Part shown: positions 42,166-50,415 of the stretch, one piece after another | Layout of the letters: each line of letters opens with the position of its first letter | Numbering within the stretch: position 1 is the stretch's first letter | From: UBA2040 sp002384725 | GTDB lineage: Bacteria; Bacteroidota; Bacteroidia; Flavobacteriales_D; Crocinitomicaceae | Assembly: GCA_963926475.1 (NCBI GenBank) | Contig: CAWUXE010000011.1 | Span: 1-64,000 of the forward strand | DNA length: 64,000 nt | Direction of reading: 5' to 3' | Notes under the pieces: model-generated | Databases searched by the model: none | The model's input: the letters and a program-made list of their open reading frames with translations, nothing else | What the model was told of the DNA's origin: nothing | Position numbers and translations under genes: made by a program

Positions 42166-44229
42166 ATGAATAAACTTTACCTTGCTTTAGGTGCTCTATT
42201 ATTTATCTCTTTTTCTACTTTCTCACAAGATGAGTTAGACGAAGCGTGTATGCCACCTGCGAAAAAGACCTTAAAACTTGTTGAAACGGCCAAAAATTCG
42301 GAGGATCTTCGAACTATAGTCGATAATTACACCAAAGCAATAGAAGCCGAACCAGAAAATGCCATGGCATATTATGAATACGGTGTTACTATATATAATT
42401 TATCCATGGATAATCTTAGTTCAGATGCTCGAAAAGCGGAACGTGGTTTTGTCAATTCTGCTAATTTATTTCAAGACGTATTGACATTGTGTGAAGAATA
42501 CAACGCTGGAACGTATTATTATTTAGGTGTTATTCGATATATGCAAAAAGACGATGTGTCTGCTCAGGAGTATTTGACCAAATTCGTCAATTTCAAAAGC
42601 ATGGACAACGATCGTTTCCCAATTGATTATGGCAATATGCTAAAGAATGCCAAAGGGCAACTGAAGAAATGGGAAACTATAGTTCCTGAAGAAAAAGTTG
42701 AAATTGCAGAAGTGCCCTTCGAACCATTCCGTATTGAAAATGTCAGTTCTAAAGACAATGAATATTTCCCCATGATTTCTCCAGACAATGAGTTGATGTT
42801 TTATACACGAAAATTGGACCGCAGATTGCTCGGCGACATGTTGGCTGATTGGCGCGAAGAATTCACCTTCTCTGGTCGCGAAGCTATGGCGCAATCATTC
42901 GACAAAGGCAATCCTTTTGCTAAGCCATTTAACCAAGGAGAATTTGTGGGGTATGGAGCTGCGACAATGTCATTAGACAATAAGGAAATGATCATTTGTG
43001 CGTGCATGAAAACGCAAGTAAATGGTCAAGATTATAAAAACTGCGATTTATACTCCACAACCTATTCAAGCACAGGGACAAAAAGGGACAGTTATAATTG
43101 GACCCCTTTGGAATCATTAGGACCAAACATCAATTCTCCGAAAGCTTGGGAGGGACAACCTTCTATTTCAGCAGACGGAAACACTTTGTATTATGCAACG
43201 ATCAGTCCAAATACGAGAAAGCATGATATCTATATCTCTGAGCGCAAAGCGGATGGAACTTGGTCCTTGGGGCGGCCTTTTGAAGAAATAAATACCGCAG
43301 GTGACGATAAAAGTCCTTTCATACACCAGGACAATGAAACGATGTATTTCGTTTCAGAATCTTCTAAAAAACGAGTAGGAGCGGGTGGATTGGACATTTA
43401 TTACATCAAAAAGAAAGACGGAAAATGGAGTAACCCGACCAATATCGGAATTCCGATCAACACACCTTTCGATGAAATTGGACTTTTCGTTTCAACAGAT
43501 GGAGAGTTGGCCTATTTTTCTTCAAATCAAGGAGGTGACTATAATATTTATGGTTTCAAATTGTATGAAGAGGCTCGTCCAACTGCAGTTATGATAATGA
43601 AAGGAACCCTAACTGATAAAAAAGGAAAAGCAGTTTCTGGAGCTGAGATTGAAATTAGTTATGGGGATAGTGATGAGGTTCAGAAAGTGAAAGTAAACGG
43701 CGATGACGGCAAGTACGCCGCTGCTATCAAAATGGATCCGAACAAAGATGTGATGGTTTCTGCGAAGAAAGATGGAGCTGCCTTTGCCGCAAAACTGATT
43801 ACAAAGGAAGAAATTCGCGAACAAAAATCGAAGAAAGAAGTTTCCGTGAAAGGGAAGGACATGGAAGTGATAAAAGTCGAAATAGGGCAGGCGTATGTCA
43901 TTGAAGATATATTATACACAACTTCCTCAACTGAGTTGAACCAAAATTCAAAAGTGATGCTGAAAGCTTTTGCACGTTACTTAATTGAAAACAAGACGAT
44001 GAAAATTGTTATTCAAGGTCATACAGATGATGTAGGTGACGAAGAAAAAAATCTACTACTTTCGGATGACAGAGCGCGGGTAGTGAAGGAATATTTGGCA
44101 TCTCAAGGTGTCACCAAATCGCGCATGCAATCGCAAGGATTTGGTGAGATACAACCAAAAGTGGAAAATGATTCGGAAGAAGCTCGTGCGGAAAACAGAC
44201 GTACGGAGTTTAAAATTGTAGGATTGTAA
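42166..44229 (+). CDS. PorE-like OmpA-family protein (TPR, beta-propeller, CRD, OmpA)
   Basis: 687 residues. Signal peptide 1-20 (S-T-F-S-Q). In order: TPR-like helices (about 35-165), a WD40-like/PD40 beta-propeller (about 190-485; repeated F-P-M-I-S-P-D-N, P-S-I-S-A-D-G-N-T-L-Y-Y, L-F-V-S-T-D-G-E), a carboxypeptidase regulatory-like domain (about 490-565), and an OmpA C-terminal peptidoglycan-binding domain (about 580-687, V-I-Q-G-H-T-D-D-V-G-D, N-R-R-T-E-F). This is the domain order of PorE, a component of the T9SS trans-envelope complex, and T9SS cargo is present here. Orthology is inferred. Own terminator at 44261. Confidence 0.78.
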   Translation: MNKLYLALGALLFISFSTFSQDELDEACMPPAKKTLKLVETAKNSEDLRTIVDNYTKAIEAEPENAMAYYEYGVTIYNLSMDNLSSDARKAERGFVNSANLFQDVLTLCEEYNAGTYYYLGVIRYMQKDDVSAQEYLTKFVNFKSMDNDRFPIDYGNMLKNAKGQLKKWETIVPEEKVEIAEVPFEPFRIENVSSKDNEYFPMISPDNELMFYTRKLDRRLLGDMLADWREEFTFSGREAMAQSFDKGNPFAKPFNQGEFVGYGAATMSLDNKEMIICACMKTQVNGQDYKNCDLYSTTYSSTGTKRDSYNWTPLESLGPNINSPKAWEGQPSISADGNTLYYATISPNTRKHDIYISERKADGTWSLGRPFEEINTAGDDKSPFIHQDNETMYFVSESSKKRVGAGGLDIYYIKKKDGKWSNPTNIGIPINTPFDEIGLFVSTDGELAYFSSNQGGDYNIYGFKLYEEARPTAVMIMKGTLTDKKGKAVSGAEIEISYGDSDEVQKVKVNGDDGKYAAAIKMDPNKDVMVSAKKDGAAFAAKLITKEEIREQKSKKEVSVKGKDMEVIKVEIGQAYVIEDILYTTSSTELNQNSKVMLKAFARYLIENKTMKIVIQGHTDDVGDEEKNLLLSDDRARVVKEYLASQGVTKSRMQSQGFGEIQPKVENDSEEARAENRRTEFKIVGL

Positions 44230-44260
44230 AAAGAACTTAGATTCTTTTTTAAAAAACATA

Positions 44261-44294
44261 AAACCCGCTTTCATTCAAGGAAGCGGGTTTTTTT
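44261..44294 (+). terminator. Terminator of the PorE-like gene
   Basis: Ten-base stem AAACCCGCTT/AAGCGGGTTT (44261-44270 with 44281-44290) and a T-run, 32 nt after the stop. Confidence 0.8.
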
Positions 44295-44332
44295 AATTAG
44301 GGAACAACTGGGTGATTCTTCATTCGTTGGAC

Positions 44333-44437
44333 TTACTGCTTAAACACCCAACGGTAATCCTTTGTTGCAGCACTCGCTAAAACAAAATTACCTTCTGCAG
44401 CGATAAGGAGGTTGTATCCGTTTTGAATGCAGGAACT
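44333..44437 (-). other. Possible gene-end remnant
   Basis: A 34-codon open stretch on the minus strand, bounded by stops and without a start codon, reads N-G-Y-N-L-L-I-A-A-E-G-N-F and D-Y-R-W-V-F-K-Q. It has the look of a real protein's end, but I cannot name it. Confidence 0.25.
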
Positions 44438-44452
44438 CTAAATGGCTAAATT

Positions 44453-44632
44453 TTGGCGAAAAAGAAGTCATTTGTATTACGGATTGACCCCGAAACCTAT
44501 TCTATGATTGAGAAGTGGGTGGAAGATGAATTCCGAAGTGTAAACGGTCAATTGGAATGGATGATTGCGAAAAGCTTGAAAGACAGCAAGCGTTTGAAAT
44601 CGAAAAAGAAACCAAATCACCCAGAAGATTAA
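44453..44632 (+). CDS. Small Arc-like DNA-binding protein
   Basis: 59 residues, starting at TTG (44453): M-A-K-K-K-S-F-V-L-R-I-D-P-E-T-Y then W-V-E-D-E-F-R-S-V-N-G-Q-L-E-W. This is the ribbon-helix-helix (Arc family) pattern of a small protein widespread in Bacteroidetes: strand K-S-F-V-L-R-I, helix A, then S-V-N-G-Q-L-E, with a basic tail. The expected beginning M-A-K-K-K agrees with TTG as start. An out-of-frame ATG-GCT-AAA lies 11 nt upstream and resembles the start region itself, as if the first codons had been duplicated. It probably binds DNA as a dimer; targets unknown. Confidence 0.7.
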   Translation: MAKKKSFVLRIDPETYSMIEKWVEDEFRSVNGQLEWMIAKSLKDSKRLKSKKKPNHPED

Positions 44633-44684
44633 CAACTATATTTCCAAAATAGTGGAAGGCACAAACTATTGATGTGTGAAATGG

Positions 44685-45140
44685 TTATTTTTTATAATTC
44701 TTTTCGTACAAATCCACCCAATCCTGCACCGACATTTTTGTCACCAATTCACCAATCAATTCGAAGGGAATATCTTCCATCTTCTTGAAGCGCACACAGC
44801 TTTTGCCCATGTCGAGTTTTTTGGAACTGTGTTTAGGGTATTCGGTAACGAACCATTCTAGCAATTCTGGATTCGCATACATGCCCATGTGGTGCAATGC
44901 AACGAAGTTTTTCTGAGAAGCTACATTCATAAAGGGTAAAGGAAGCTTCGTGTCGCAATGATAACCAGCTGGGTAAATCGTTTTAGGAACATGATACGAA
45001 AGCATTCCATATCCAATTCCTTCCTCAAACCCTTTCGGAAGGTTTTTCAGAATTATCTGTCTTATTTTTCCGACTGGACTAATTCTGTCTTCTGGTAGGT
45101 TTTGTATGTATTCCTCTGGAGTGCTCGCCTTTATCGTCAT
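44685..45140 (-). CDS. DUF1801 family protein
   Basis: 151 residues matching the DUF1801 (YdhG-like) alpha/beta fold, with E-G-I-G-Y-G-M-L-S-Y, a loop ending V-A-S-Q-K-N-F-V-A-L-H-H-M-G and S-C-V-R-F-K-K-M-E-D-I-P. Such proteins are small, soluble and of unknown function, possibly iron- or ligand-binding. Starts 28 nt downstream of the neighbouring minus-strand gene and may be in its transcript. No signal peptide. Confidence 0.8.
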   Translation of the reverse strand: MTIKASTPEEYIQNLPEDRISPVGKIRQIILKNLPKGFEEGIGYGMLSYHVPKTIYPAGYHCDTKLPLPFMNVASQKNFVALHHMGMYANPELLEWFVTEYPKHSSKKLDMGKSCVRFKKMEDIPFELIGELVTKMSVQDWVDLYEKNYKK

Positions 45141-45168
45141 AATCTTGCTTTTAAAAAGTACACTGGAA

Positions 45169-45552
45169 TTATTTCGTTTCTATAAAACGTATTTTTTTCT
45201 CAATAATTCGTGCGCCAAATATCCAATTTAAAATAAATAAAAGAATACTCACACTTACAAATAGGTAGATGGCATTTGTGAAGAAATCATCTTCTGGAAA
45301 TTCAATATTGCTGATCAATTTGAGGTGCAGTATGAACAAGAAGATATAGATAATCCAGATGATTCTTCGTCGCCATTTTATCATCTCCAGTTTCTGATTT
45401 ACTTGCGTTTGAACATTCTTCCTGTTCACTCCCTTCGCATTTACCGTTTTTTTAAGTTGACTTATTCTTTGCATAGCATTGGAATAAAGGCTTCCATGAA
45501 TTACAAGTAAAAGCAAATACAAAACAATAAAAAGACCGAAGAGATTTGACAT
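45169..45552 (-). CDS. Small membrane protein of unknown function
   Basis: 127 residues from the ATG at 45552 (an ATG at 45570 is also possible). Three hydrophobic segments: N-terminal L-F-I-V-L-Y-L-L-L-L-V-I, a middle helix after a basic loop (I-I-W-I-I-Y-I-F-L-F-I-L) and a C-terminal one (Y-L-F-V-S-V-S-I-L-L-F-I-L). The basic loop suggests a cytoplasmic loop. I do not recognise the family. It starts 3 nt downstream of the GH25 gene, so they are co-transcribed. Confidence 0.6.
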   Translation of the reverse strand: MSNLFGLFIVLYLLLLVIHGSLYSNAMQRISQLKKTVNAKGVNRKNVQTQVNQKLEMIKWRRRIIWIIYIFLFILHLKLISNIEFPEDDFFTNAIYLFVSVSILLFILNWIFGARIIEKKIRFIETK

Positions 45553-45573
45553 AGCTGCGAATTTATACAATGA

Positions 45574-46305
45574 TTATTTCCCGACATTCAAATCTACAAA
45601 CTCATTCGTTCCTGCCATTTGCCCTTTCTCCGAAAATTGCCAATAAATAATCCGTGGATCATTAAAAGAAGAGGGTTCACGAGAATAAGCCGCAATCCAA
45701 AATTTGTAGTTTTTGAAGTGGTTTTTAAACTTCGTTTCGAAATAATGGTTGGAACAATAGATGATAGGCCTGAAGCCCGTTTCTTTTTCGACCACTGTCA
45801 ACCAAATTTTCATTTTTGCAATCAAGTCTTCATCCGAAAAACCTTCTATTTCCACATCAAGCATAGGAGCAAGGTCAATATCTCGGTGCGACCAATGTTT
45901 TAAAAAGTGGGAAGCCTGTTCTCGGGGTGGCTTCTGTCCATTAAAAAAATGATAGGCTCCATGTACGATGCCCAATCTGGTCAACTCTTTTCTGTTTCTT
46001 CCCCATTGTCTATCGAGGTGATCTATGCTTTCCGTAGCTTTACAATACACGAATTGCACCAAGGTGTCGTATCCTAGATCGTCGAACATCAATTCCCAAT
46101 CCATTTTACCCTGGTGATGTGAAATATCAATTCCATGGTTAGTATAGCCGGTTGGAAATTGGGACAAGAAATCACCTCTGTACTTTCTGAACAATCGGCC
46201 GTTATAGAAATAATACCCGATAGGTAGCCCTACAATGAGTGCGAATAGAATGATTGCCCACTTGAAAGGTTTGTTCTTTGAAAATAATGATTTCTTTTTA
46301 CCCAT
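45574..46305 (-). CDS. Membrane-anchored GH25 lysozyme
   Basis: 243 residues from the ATG at 46305; the frame could start at a TTG (46320), but that lies inside the rplS terminator. An N-terminal transmembrane segment (16-33) anchors a glycoside hydrolase family 25 domain (about 55-243) with H-G-I-D-I-S-H-H-Q-G (Asp60) and the catalytic pair M-L-D-V-E-I-E (Asp150, Glu152). It should cut MurNAc-GlcNAc bonds of peptidoglycan at the membrane. It is the first of three same-strand genes with the small membrane protein and DUF1801. Confidence 0.88.
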   Translation of the reverse strand: MGKKKSLFSKNKPFKWAIILFALIVGLPIGYYFYNGRLFRKYRGDFLSQFPTGYTNHGIDISHHQGKMDWELMFDDLGYDTLVQFVYCKATESIDHLDRQWGRNRKELTRLGIVHGAYHFFNGQKPPREQASHFLKHWSHRDIDLAPMLDVEIEGFSDEDLIAKMKIWLTVVEKETGFRPIIYCSNHYFETKFKNHFKNYKFWIAAYSREPSSFNDPRIIYWQFSEKGQMAGTNEFVDLNVGK

Positions 46306-46318
46306 TTTGGTGACCAAC

Positions 46319-46349
46319 AAAAAAGGCCTTCTCGAAAGAAAGCCTTTTT
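46319..46349 (-). terminator. rplS terminator
   Basis: Stem AAAAAGGC-TT/AA-GCCTTTTT with a short loop; the A-run on the left becomes the T-run on the minus strand. 20 nt past the rplS stop. Confidence 0.7.
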
Positions 46350-46368
46350 AAATGTAGTTGTTTTAATT

Positions 46369-46731
46369 CTAATCTGCTTTAACGAATGAACGTTTCTCAC
46401 GAATACGAGCCGCTTTACCAGTAAGTTGACGGAAGTAAAAGATACGGGCGCGACGCACATAACCTTTCTTCGTTACTTTAATATCTTCTAAAAAAGGAGA
46501 ACCCATTGGGAAAATACGTTCAACGCCAATATTTCCTGACATTTTACGAACTGTGAATGTTTCTGTCGAACCTTGACCTCTTCTTTGAAGCACAACGCCT
46601 TGGAAATTTTGAGTACGCTCTTTCTCGCCCTCTTTAATTTTGTATGAAACATTTACTGTATCACCGCTAGAGAACTTTGGAAAGCTTTTGGTTTCCGTTA
46701 ATTCGTTTTGAATTTCTCTGATTTTATCCAT
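46369..46731 (-). CDS. rplS: 50S ribosomal protein L19
   Basis: 120 residues, normal L19 length. Signatures: F-S-S-G-D-T-V-N-V-S-Y-K-I, F-Q-G-V-V-L-Q-R-R-G-Q-G, E-R-I-F-P-M-G-S-P-F and V-R-R-A-R-I-F-Y-F-R. L19 sits at the subunit interface. Here it is monocistronic (no trmD or rpsP beside it), with its own terminator. A TAATATTG, one mismatch from the -7 consensus, lies about 48 nt upstream of the ATG. Confidence 0.97.
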   Translation of the reverse strand: MDKIREIQNELTETKSFPKFSSGDTVNVSYKIKEGEKERTQNFQGVVLQRRGQGSTETFTVRKMSGNIGVERIFPMGSPFLEDIKVTKKGYVRRARIFYFRQLTGKAARIREKRSFVKAD

Positions 46732-46854
46732 TATTTCTAATCTATTGTCTATTATATCCGTGTAAATCGGGGTGCAATATTACGGATAATTTCTAGAATA
46801 GAGTATTTTTCTACTCTTTTTTTCTTTTTTTTTCGCCTATTCCAATGCATTCCT

Positions 46855-46862
46855 TAACCTTG
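46855..46862 (+). promoter_or_regulatory. Promoter -7-like element (TAACCTTG)
   Basis: Same TAACCTTG within CCTTAACCTTG as before the SSS gene, 34 nt upstream of the ATG at 46897. Confidence 0.45.
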
Positions 46863-46896
46863 TGTAAAAGTCGATTATTTAACTGAATCTAGACCC

Positions 46897-47637
46897 ATGA
46901 AAACGGTATTTATTTTTATCTCCTTTCTGTTGCTCGTTGCCTGTTCCAATAAGAATGCAGAGCTCGCCAAAAAGCACAATGATGAAGGTGTTCTTTTTTT
47001 GGACAAAGAAGAATACGGCAAGGCATCTGAATCTTTTTACACGGCACTTGGTCAAGGAAAAATAAATGCAGAACTCGAAGCCGGGATTTTACGGAATTTA
47101 TCTTTGTTACATTCTTTTCAAGACCACAAAGACTCAGCGCTGATGTATGCGGAGAAAGCCATGAACAAAGCCGAGAAAGATACCTATTACTATTTTTTGA
47201 CAAAAGCAGAATTTGCCTTGTTGAACGAAAATATGGAAGTGGCTATTTCTAACTTTGAGAAAGCCAAAGGCGAAAAACCAGACGAAATGGCTATTTACAA
47301 TAGTCTCGGCATGATTTATAGCGGAAATTACGGGGTTAAATTTGAAGATCAACAAAAGGCTTTGGTCAATAATAAGAAGGCATACCAGTTAAGTCAGCGT
47401 GAACCGCTCGCAGATGCTTTGGCGACAAGCTATATGAATGTTAATAATTATAAAGAAAGTATTCCCTTGTGGGAGTCATTGATAAAACAAAACCCTTCTA
47501 AAATGGATTATCATTTCCAGTTGGGTGTGGCCTTGTTTTTTTCGGGTCAACAAGAAAAGGGCGAAGAAAAAATGGAATATGCAGCAGAACGTGACGAAAA
47601 CTGTCGACATATGCTGGATGAAATGATAGCGGAATAA
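46897..47637 (+). CDS. TPR-repeat lipoprotein
   Basis: 246 residues. Lipoprotein signal with L-V-A-C (Cys16). About five TPR units (roughly 25-225), e.g. G-V-L-F-L-D-K-E-E-Y-G-K-A-S-E-S-F and N-F-E-K-A-K-G-E-K-P-D-E-M-A-I-Y. It is probably an adaptor for envelope protein complexes; partner unknown. It is 5 nt upstream of the aspartoacylase-like gene and so co-transcribed. Confidence 0.82.
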   Translation: MKTVFIFISFLLLVACSNKNAELAKKHNDEGVLFLDKEEYGKASESFYTALGQGKINAELEAGILRNLSLLHSFQDHKDSALMYAEKAMNKAEKDTYYYFLTKAEFALLNENMEVAISNFEKAKGEKPDEMAIYNSLGMIYSGNYGVKFEDQQKALVNNKKAYQLSQREPLADALATSYMNVNNYKESIPLWESLIKQNPSKMDYHFQLGVALFFSGQQEKGEEKMEYAAERDENCRHMLDEMIAE

Positions 47638-47642
47638 TATTT

Positions 47643-48629
47643 ATGACGAAGAAAAAAATGTTCATTCTTGGACAAGAAATTATACCTGGTAAAGGGTATC
47701 AATTGAATATGGATGTGGCAAAGTTGCACACGCATACACCAGTTCAGGTTCCAGTATTTGTGGAACGAGCAATAGTGGATGGTCCAGTATTGTTGTTGAT
47801 GGCTGGTGTTCATGGAGATGAAATCAATGGAATTGAAATAGTTCGACGAATAATAAAGAACAAATTCAATAAACCGTCAGCAGGAACAATTATTTGTCTG
47901 CCAGTGTTCAATATTTTTGGTTTTTTGAATATTTCTAGATTTTTACCCGATGGCCGAGATTTGAATCGCTCTTTTCCAGGAAGTAAAAATGGATCTTTGG
48001 CTAGTCAATTTGCTTATCAATTCATTAATGAAATATCGCCCAATGTAGACTATATCATTGATTTTCACACAGGGGCAGCACAACGCAACAATGCAGCGCA
48101 GATTCGCTGTAACTCTAAAGATACACGAAGTATGGAATTGGCAAGAGTTTTCAACGCTCCCTTTATTGTCCATTCCAATACGATTCCAAAATCGCTTAGA
48201 GAGGTCTTGACAAAACGAGGGAAACAAGTTCTTTTGTTTGAAGGTGGGAAAGCCGATTCAATTGACGAAAGTATTATTCATCATGGAGTGACCGGTGTTA
48301 AAAGAATACTCGAACATCTTGGGATGAGGAAATTTAGAGAAGACGTTCAAATTAAGCGTAAATCAGTATTCCTTAAATCGGATAAGTGGCTGCGAGCGGG
48401 TAATTCAGGCTTGTTTTTAAGTCATGTAGAAAATGGACACAAGGTTAAAAAGGGTGAGTTACTTGGCTTCATTAGCGATCCCTTTGGCAAAATAGAACGC
48501 AAATTGAAATCTTCCGACGATGGATACATCTTTTGTTTAAATGAATCGCCTGTTGTCAATAAAGGCGATGCCATTTTCCATATTGGATCAACTGACAAGG
48601 AAGCGTACAAAGTCGTTTCTGAAGGATAA
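47643..48629 (+). CDS. AstE/aspartoacylase-like zinc carboxypeptidase-fold protein
   Basis: 328 residues of the succinylglutamate desuccinylase/aspartoacylase (M14-like) family. The zinc site is seen as G-V-H-G-D-E-I-N-G-I-E (His/Glu ligands near residue 60) and the D-F-H-T-G motif (near 141); F-E-G-G-K-A supplies the later catalytic Glu region. The C-terminal ~100 residues form a lipoyl-like beta domain. In related genomes such proteins often stand next to RimK-type ligases; none is present here, so the substrate is unknown. It follows the TPR lipoprotein. Confidence 0.78.
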   Translation: MTKKKMFILGQEIIPGKGYQLNMDVAKLHTHTPVQVPVFVERAIVDGPVLLLMAGVHGDEINGIEIVRRIIKNKFNKPSAGTIICLPVFNIFGFLNISRFLPDGRDLNRSFPGSKNGSLASQFAYQFINEISPNVDYIIDFHTGAAQRNNAAQIRCNSKDTRSMELARVFNAPFIVHSNTIPKSLREVLTKRGKQVLLFEGGKADSIDESIIHHGVTGVKRILEHLGMRKFREDVQIKRKSVFLKSDKWLRAGNSGLFLSHVENGHKVKKGELLGFISDPFGKIERKLKSSDDGYIFCLNESPVVNKGDAIFHIGSTDKEAYKVVSEG

Positions 48630-48755
48630 AATTCAATGAACAATTGATGATTGACAATGAATAATGTCAATTAATCTTAATTTTGACAAAAAGTAGAGAT
48701 AAAAGAGTAGTTTGAAAATTATCTGCCAATCAAGAATCCGCAATCCCATTAAATT

Positions 48756-49571
48756 ATGTCAGTACACAAAAATGTAAAAAGAGTCACCACGCACACAATT
48801 CAAGAAATGAAAAGTGCTGGCGTGAAAATCTCCATGCTTACCGGATATGATTATTCGATGGCGCGTATAATTGATACAGCTGGAATTGACGTTATTCTCG
48901 TTGGTGATTCAGCTTCGAATGTGATGGCCGGACACGAGACGACTCTTCCTATTACTTTGGATGAGATGATTTATCATGCTTCTTCCGTAGTGAGAGCGGT
49001 AGAGCGGGCTTTGGTAGTGGTAGATATGCCTTTTGGATCTTACCAAGGGAATTCAAGAGAAGCCCTGTCGAGCGCCATACGCATTATGAAGCAATCGGGT
49101 GGACATGCTATTAAATTGGAAGGTGGACGAGAAGTAATCGAATCTGTTACCCGAATTTTGACAGCTGGAATTCCAGTTATGGGTCATTTGGGTTTAACGC
49201 CTCAATCTATTTACAAGTTCGGAACTTATGCAGTAAGAGCGAAAGAAGATGAGGAAGCACAGCGCTTGTTAGAAGACGCTAAATTATTGGAGGAAGCTGG
49301 TTGTTTCGCGATAGTACTAGAGAAAATCCCAACTGAATTGGCCGCAGAAGTCGCGAAATCTGTCACTATTCCGATCATTGGAATTGGGGCTGGAAATGGA
49401 GTGGACGGACAAGTTTTGGTTGTGCACGATATGTTGGGTATTAACAATGAGTTTAATCCGCGTTTCTTACGCAAATACCACAACCTATACGAAGAAATGT
49501 TAGGTTCTTTCCACCGTTATATTGAAGATGTGAAGTCTGGTGATTTTCCGAATGAAAACGAGCAGTATTAG
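48756..49571 (+). CDS. panB: 3-methyl-2-oxobutanoate hydroxymethyltransferase
   Basis: 271 residues, first step of pantothenate (coenzyme A) synthesis: 2-oxoisovalerate plus methylene-THF gives ketopantoate. Signatures: S-M-L-T-G-Y-D-Y-S-M-A, the metal Asp of L-V-G-D-S-A-S-N-V, and P-V-M-G-H-L-G-L-T-P-Q-S. Gap of 3 nt to the pseudouridine synthase gene, so one operon. The other pan genes are elsewhere. Confidence 0.95.
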   Translation: MSVHKNVKRVTTHTIQEMKSAGVKISMLTGYDYSMARIIDTAGIDVILVGDSASNVMAGHETTLPITLDEMIYHASSVVRAVERALVVVDMPFGSYQGNSREALSSAIRIMKQSGGHAIKLEGGREVIESVTRILTAGIPVMGHLGLTPQSIYKFGTYAVRAKEDEEAQRLLEDAKLLEEAGCFAIVLEKIPTELAAEVAKSVTIPIIGIGAGNGVDGQVLVVHDMLGINNEFNPRFLRKYHNLYEEMLGSFHRYIEDVKSGDFPNENEQY

Positions 49572-49574
49572 TCA

Positions 49575-50270
49575 ATGACAAACCCCAGTGAATTTGGTTT
49601 AGAAGTTCTTTTTGAGGACAACCACGTTCTTGTGGTCAATAAAAAAGCATCCGATATTTCACAAGGAGATAAAACAGGCGATGTTCCTTTGCCCGATAAG
49701 ATAAAGGAGTATTGGAAAAAGAAATACGACAAACCGGGAAATGTGTATTGCGGTGTCGTTCATCGATTGGACAGGCCAACAAGTGGAGCATTAATTTTCA
49801 CCAGAACCAGCAAAGCTTTAGAGCGATTATCCAAACAATTTCGCGAGAAAACGGTCAAGAAAACCTATTGGGCAATTGTAGAAAGCAAGCCAGCTCGACC
49901 TAGCGGAACCCTCGAACATTTTCTAAAGAAAAACGAGAAGCAAAATAAAAGCTACGCTTCCGACAAGGAAACACCAGGGAGTAAGAAAGCAATTCTATAT
50001 TATAAATCGATTGCCGAAAGTGATAAGTACGATCTCTTAGAAATTGAACTTGAAACCGGTCGACATCATCAAATTCGTTGTCAGTTGGGCACTATAGGTT
50101 GTGTAATCAAAGGAGATGTCAAATACGGCGCTAGACGCTCCAATCCAGATAAATCTATTTCATTACACGCCAGATATGTGTCATTTGATCATCCAGTAAC
50201 GAAGGAAAGAGTAAATATCACTGCGCCAGTTCCAGAGGATAGTTTGTGGAGGTTTTTTGAGCGGAGGTGA
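49575..50270 (+). CDS. RluA-family pseudouridine synthase
   Basis: 231 residues, the catalytic domain alone (no S4 domain). Motif V-V-H-R-L-D-R-P-T-S-G with the catalytic Asp66; later E-T-G-R-H-H-Q-I-R-C-Q-L and L-H-A-R-Y-V. It isomerises uridine to pseudouridine in rRNA or tRNA; which site is not predictable. It follows panB by 3 nt. Confidence 0.9.
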   Translation: MTNPSEFGLEVLFEDNHVLVVNKKASDISQGDKTGDVPLPDKIKEYWKKKYDKPGNVYCGVVHRLDRPTSGALIFTRTSKALERLSKQFREKTVKKTYWAIVESKPARPSGTLEHFLKKNEKQNKSYASDKETPGSKKAILYYKSIAESDKYDLLEIELETGRHHQIRCQLGTIGCVIKGDVKYGARRSNPDKSISLHARYVSFDHPVTKERVNITAPVPEDSLWRFFERR

Positions 50271-50415
50271 AGTAAAAATTGACCGTAAAGAAGCAGAGTG
50301 CGCAAAGGGAGAGCCTATTTTGTCTTGTTCGCAGAATTTAAACTGAAACTTAATTTACGTCCTCAGCTTCTTTGCAGTGCAAATGCAATCAACCCAAACA
50401 TTTTCATCTTAGTTG

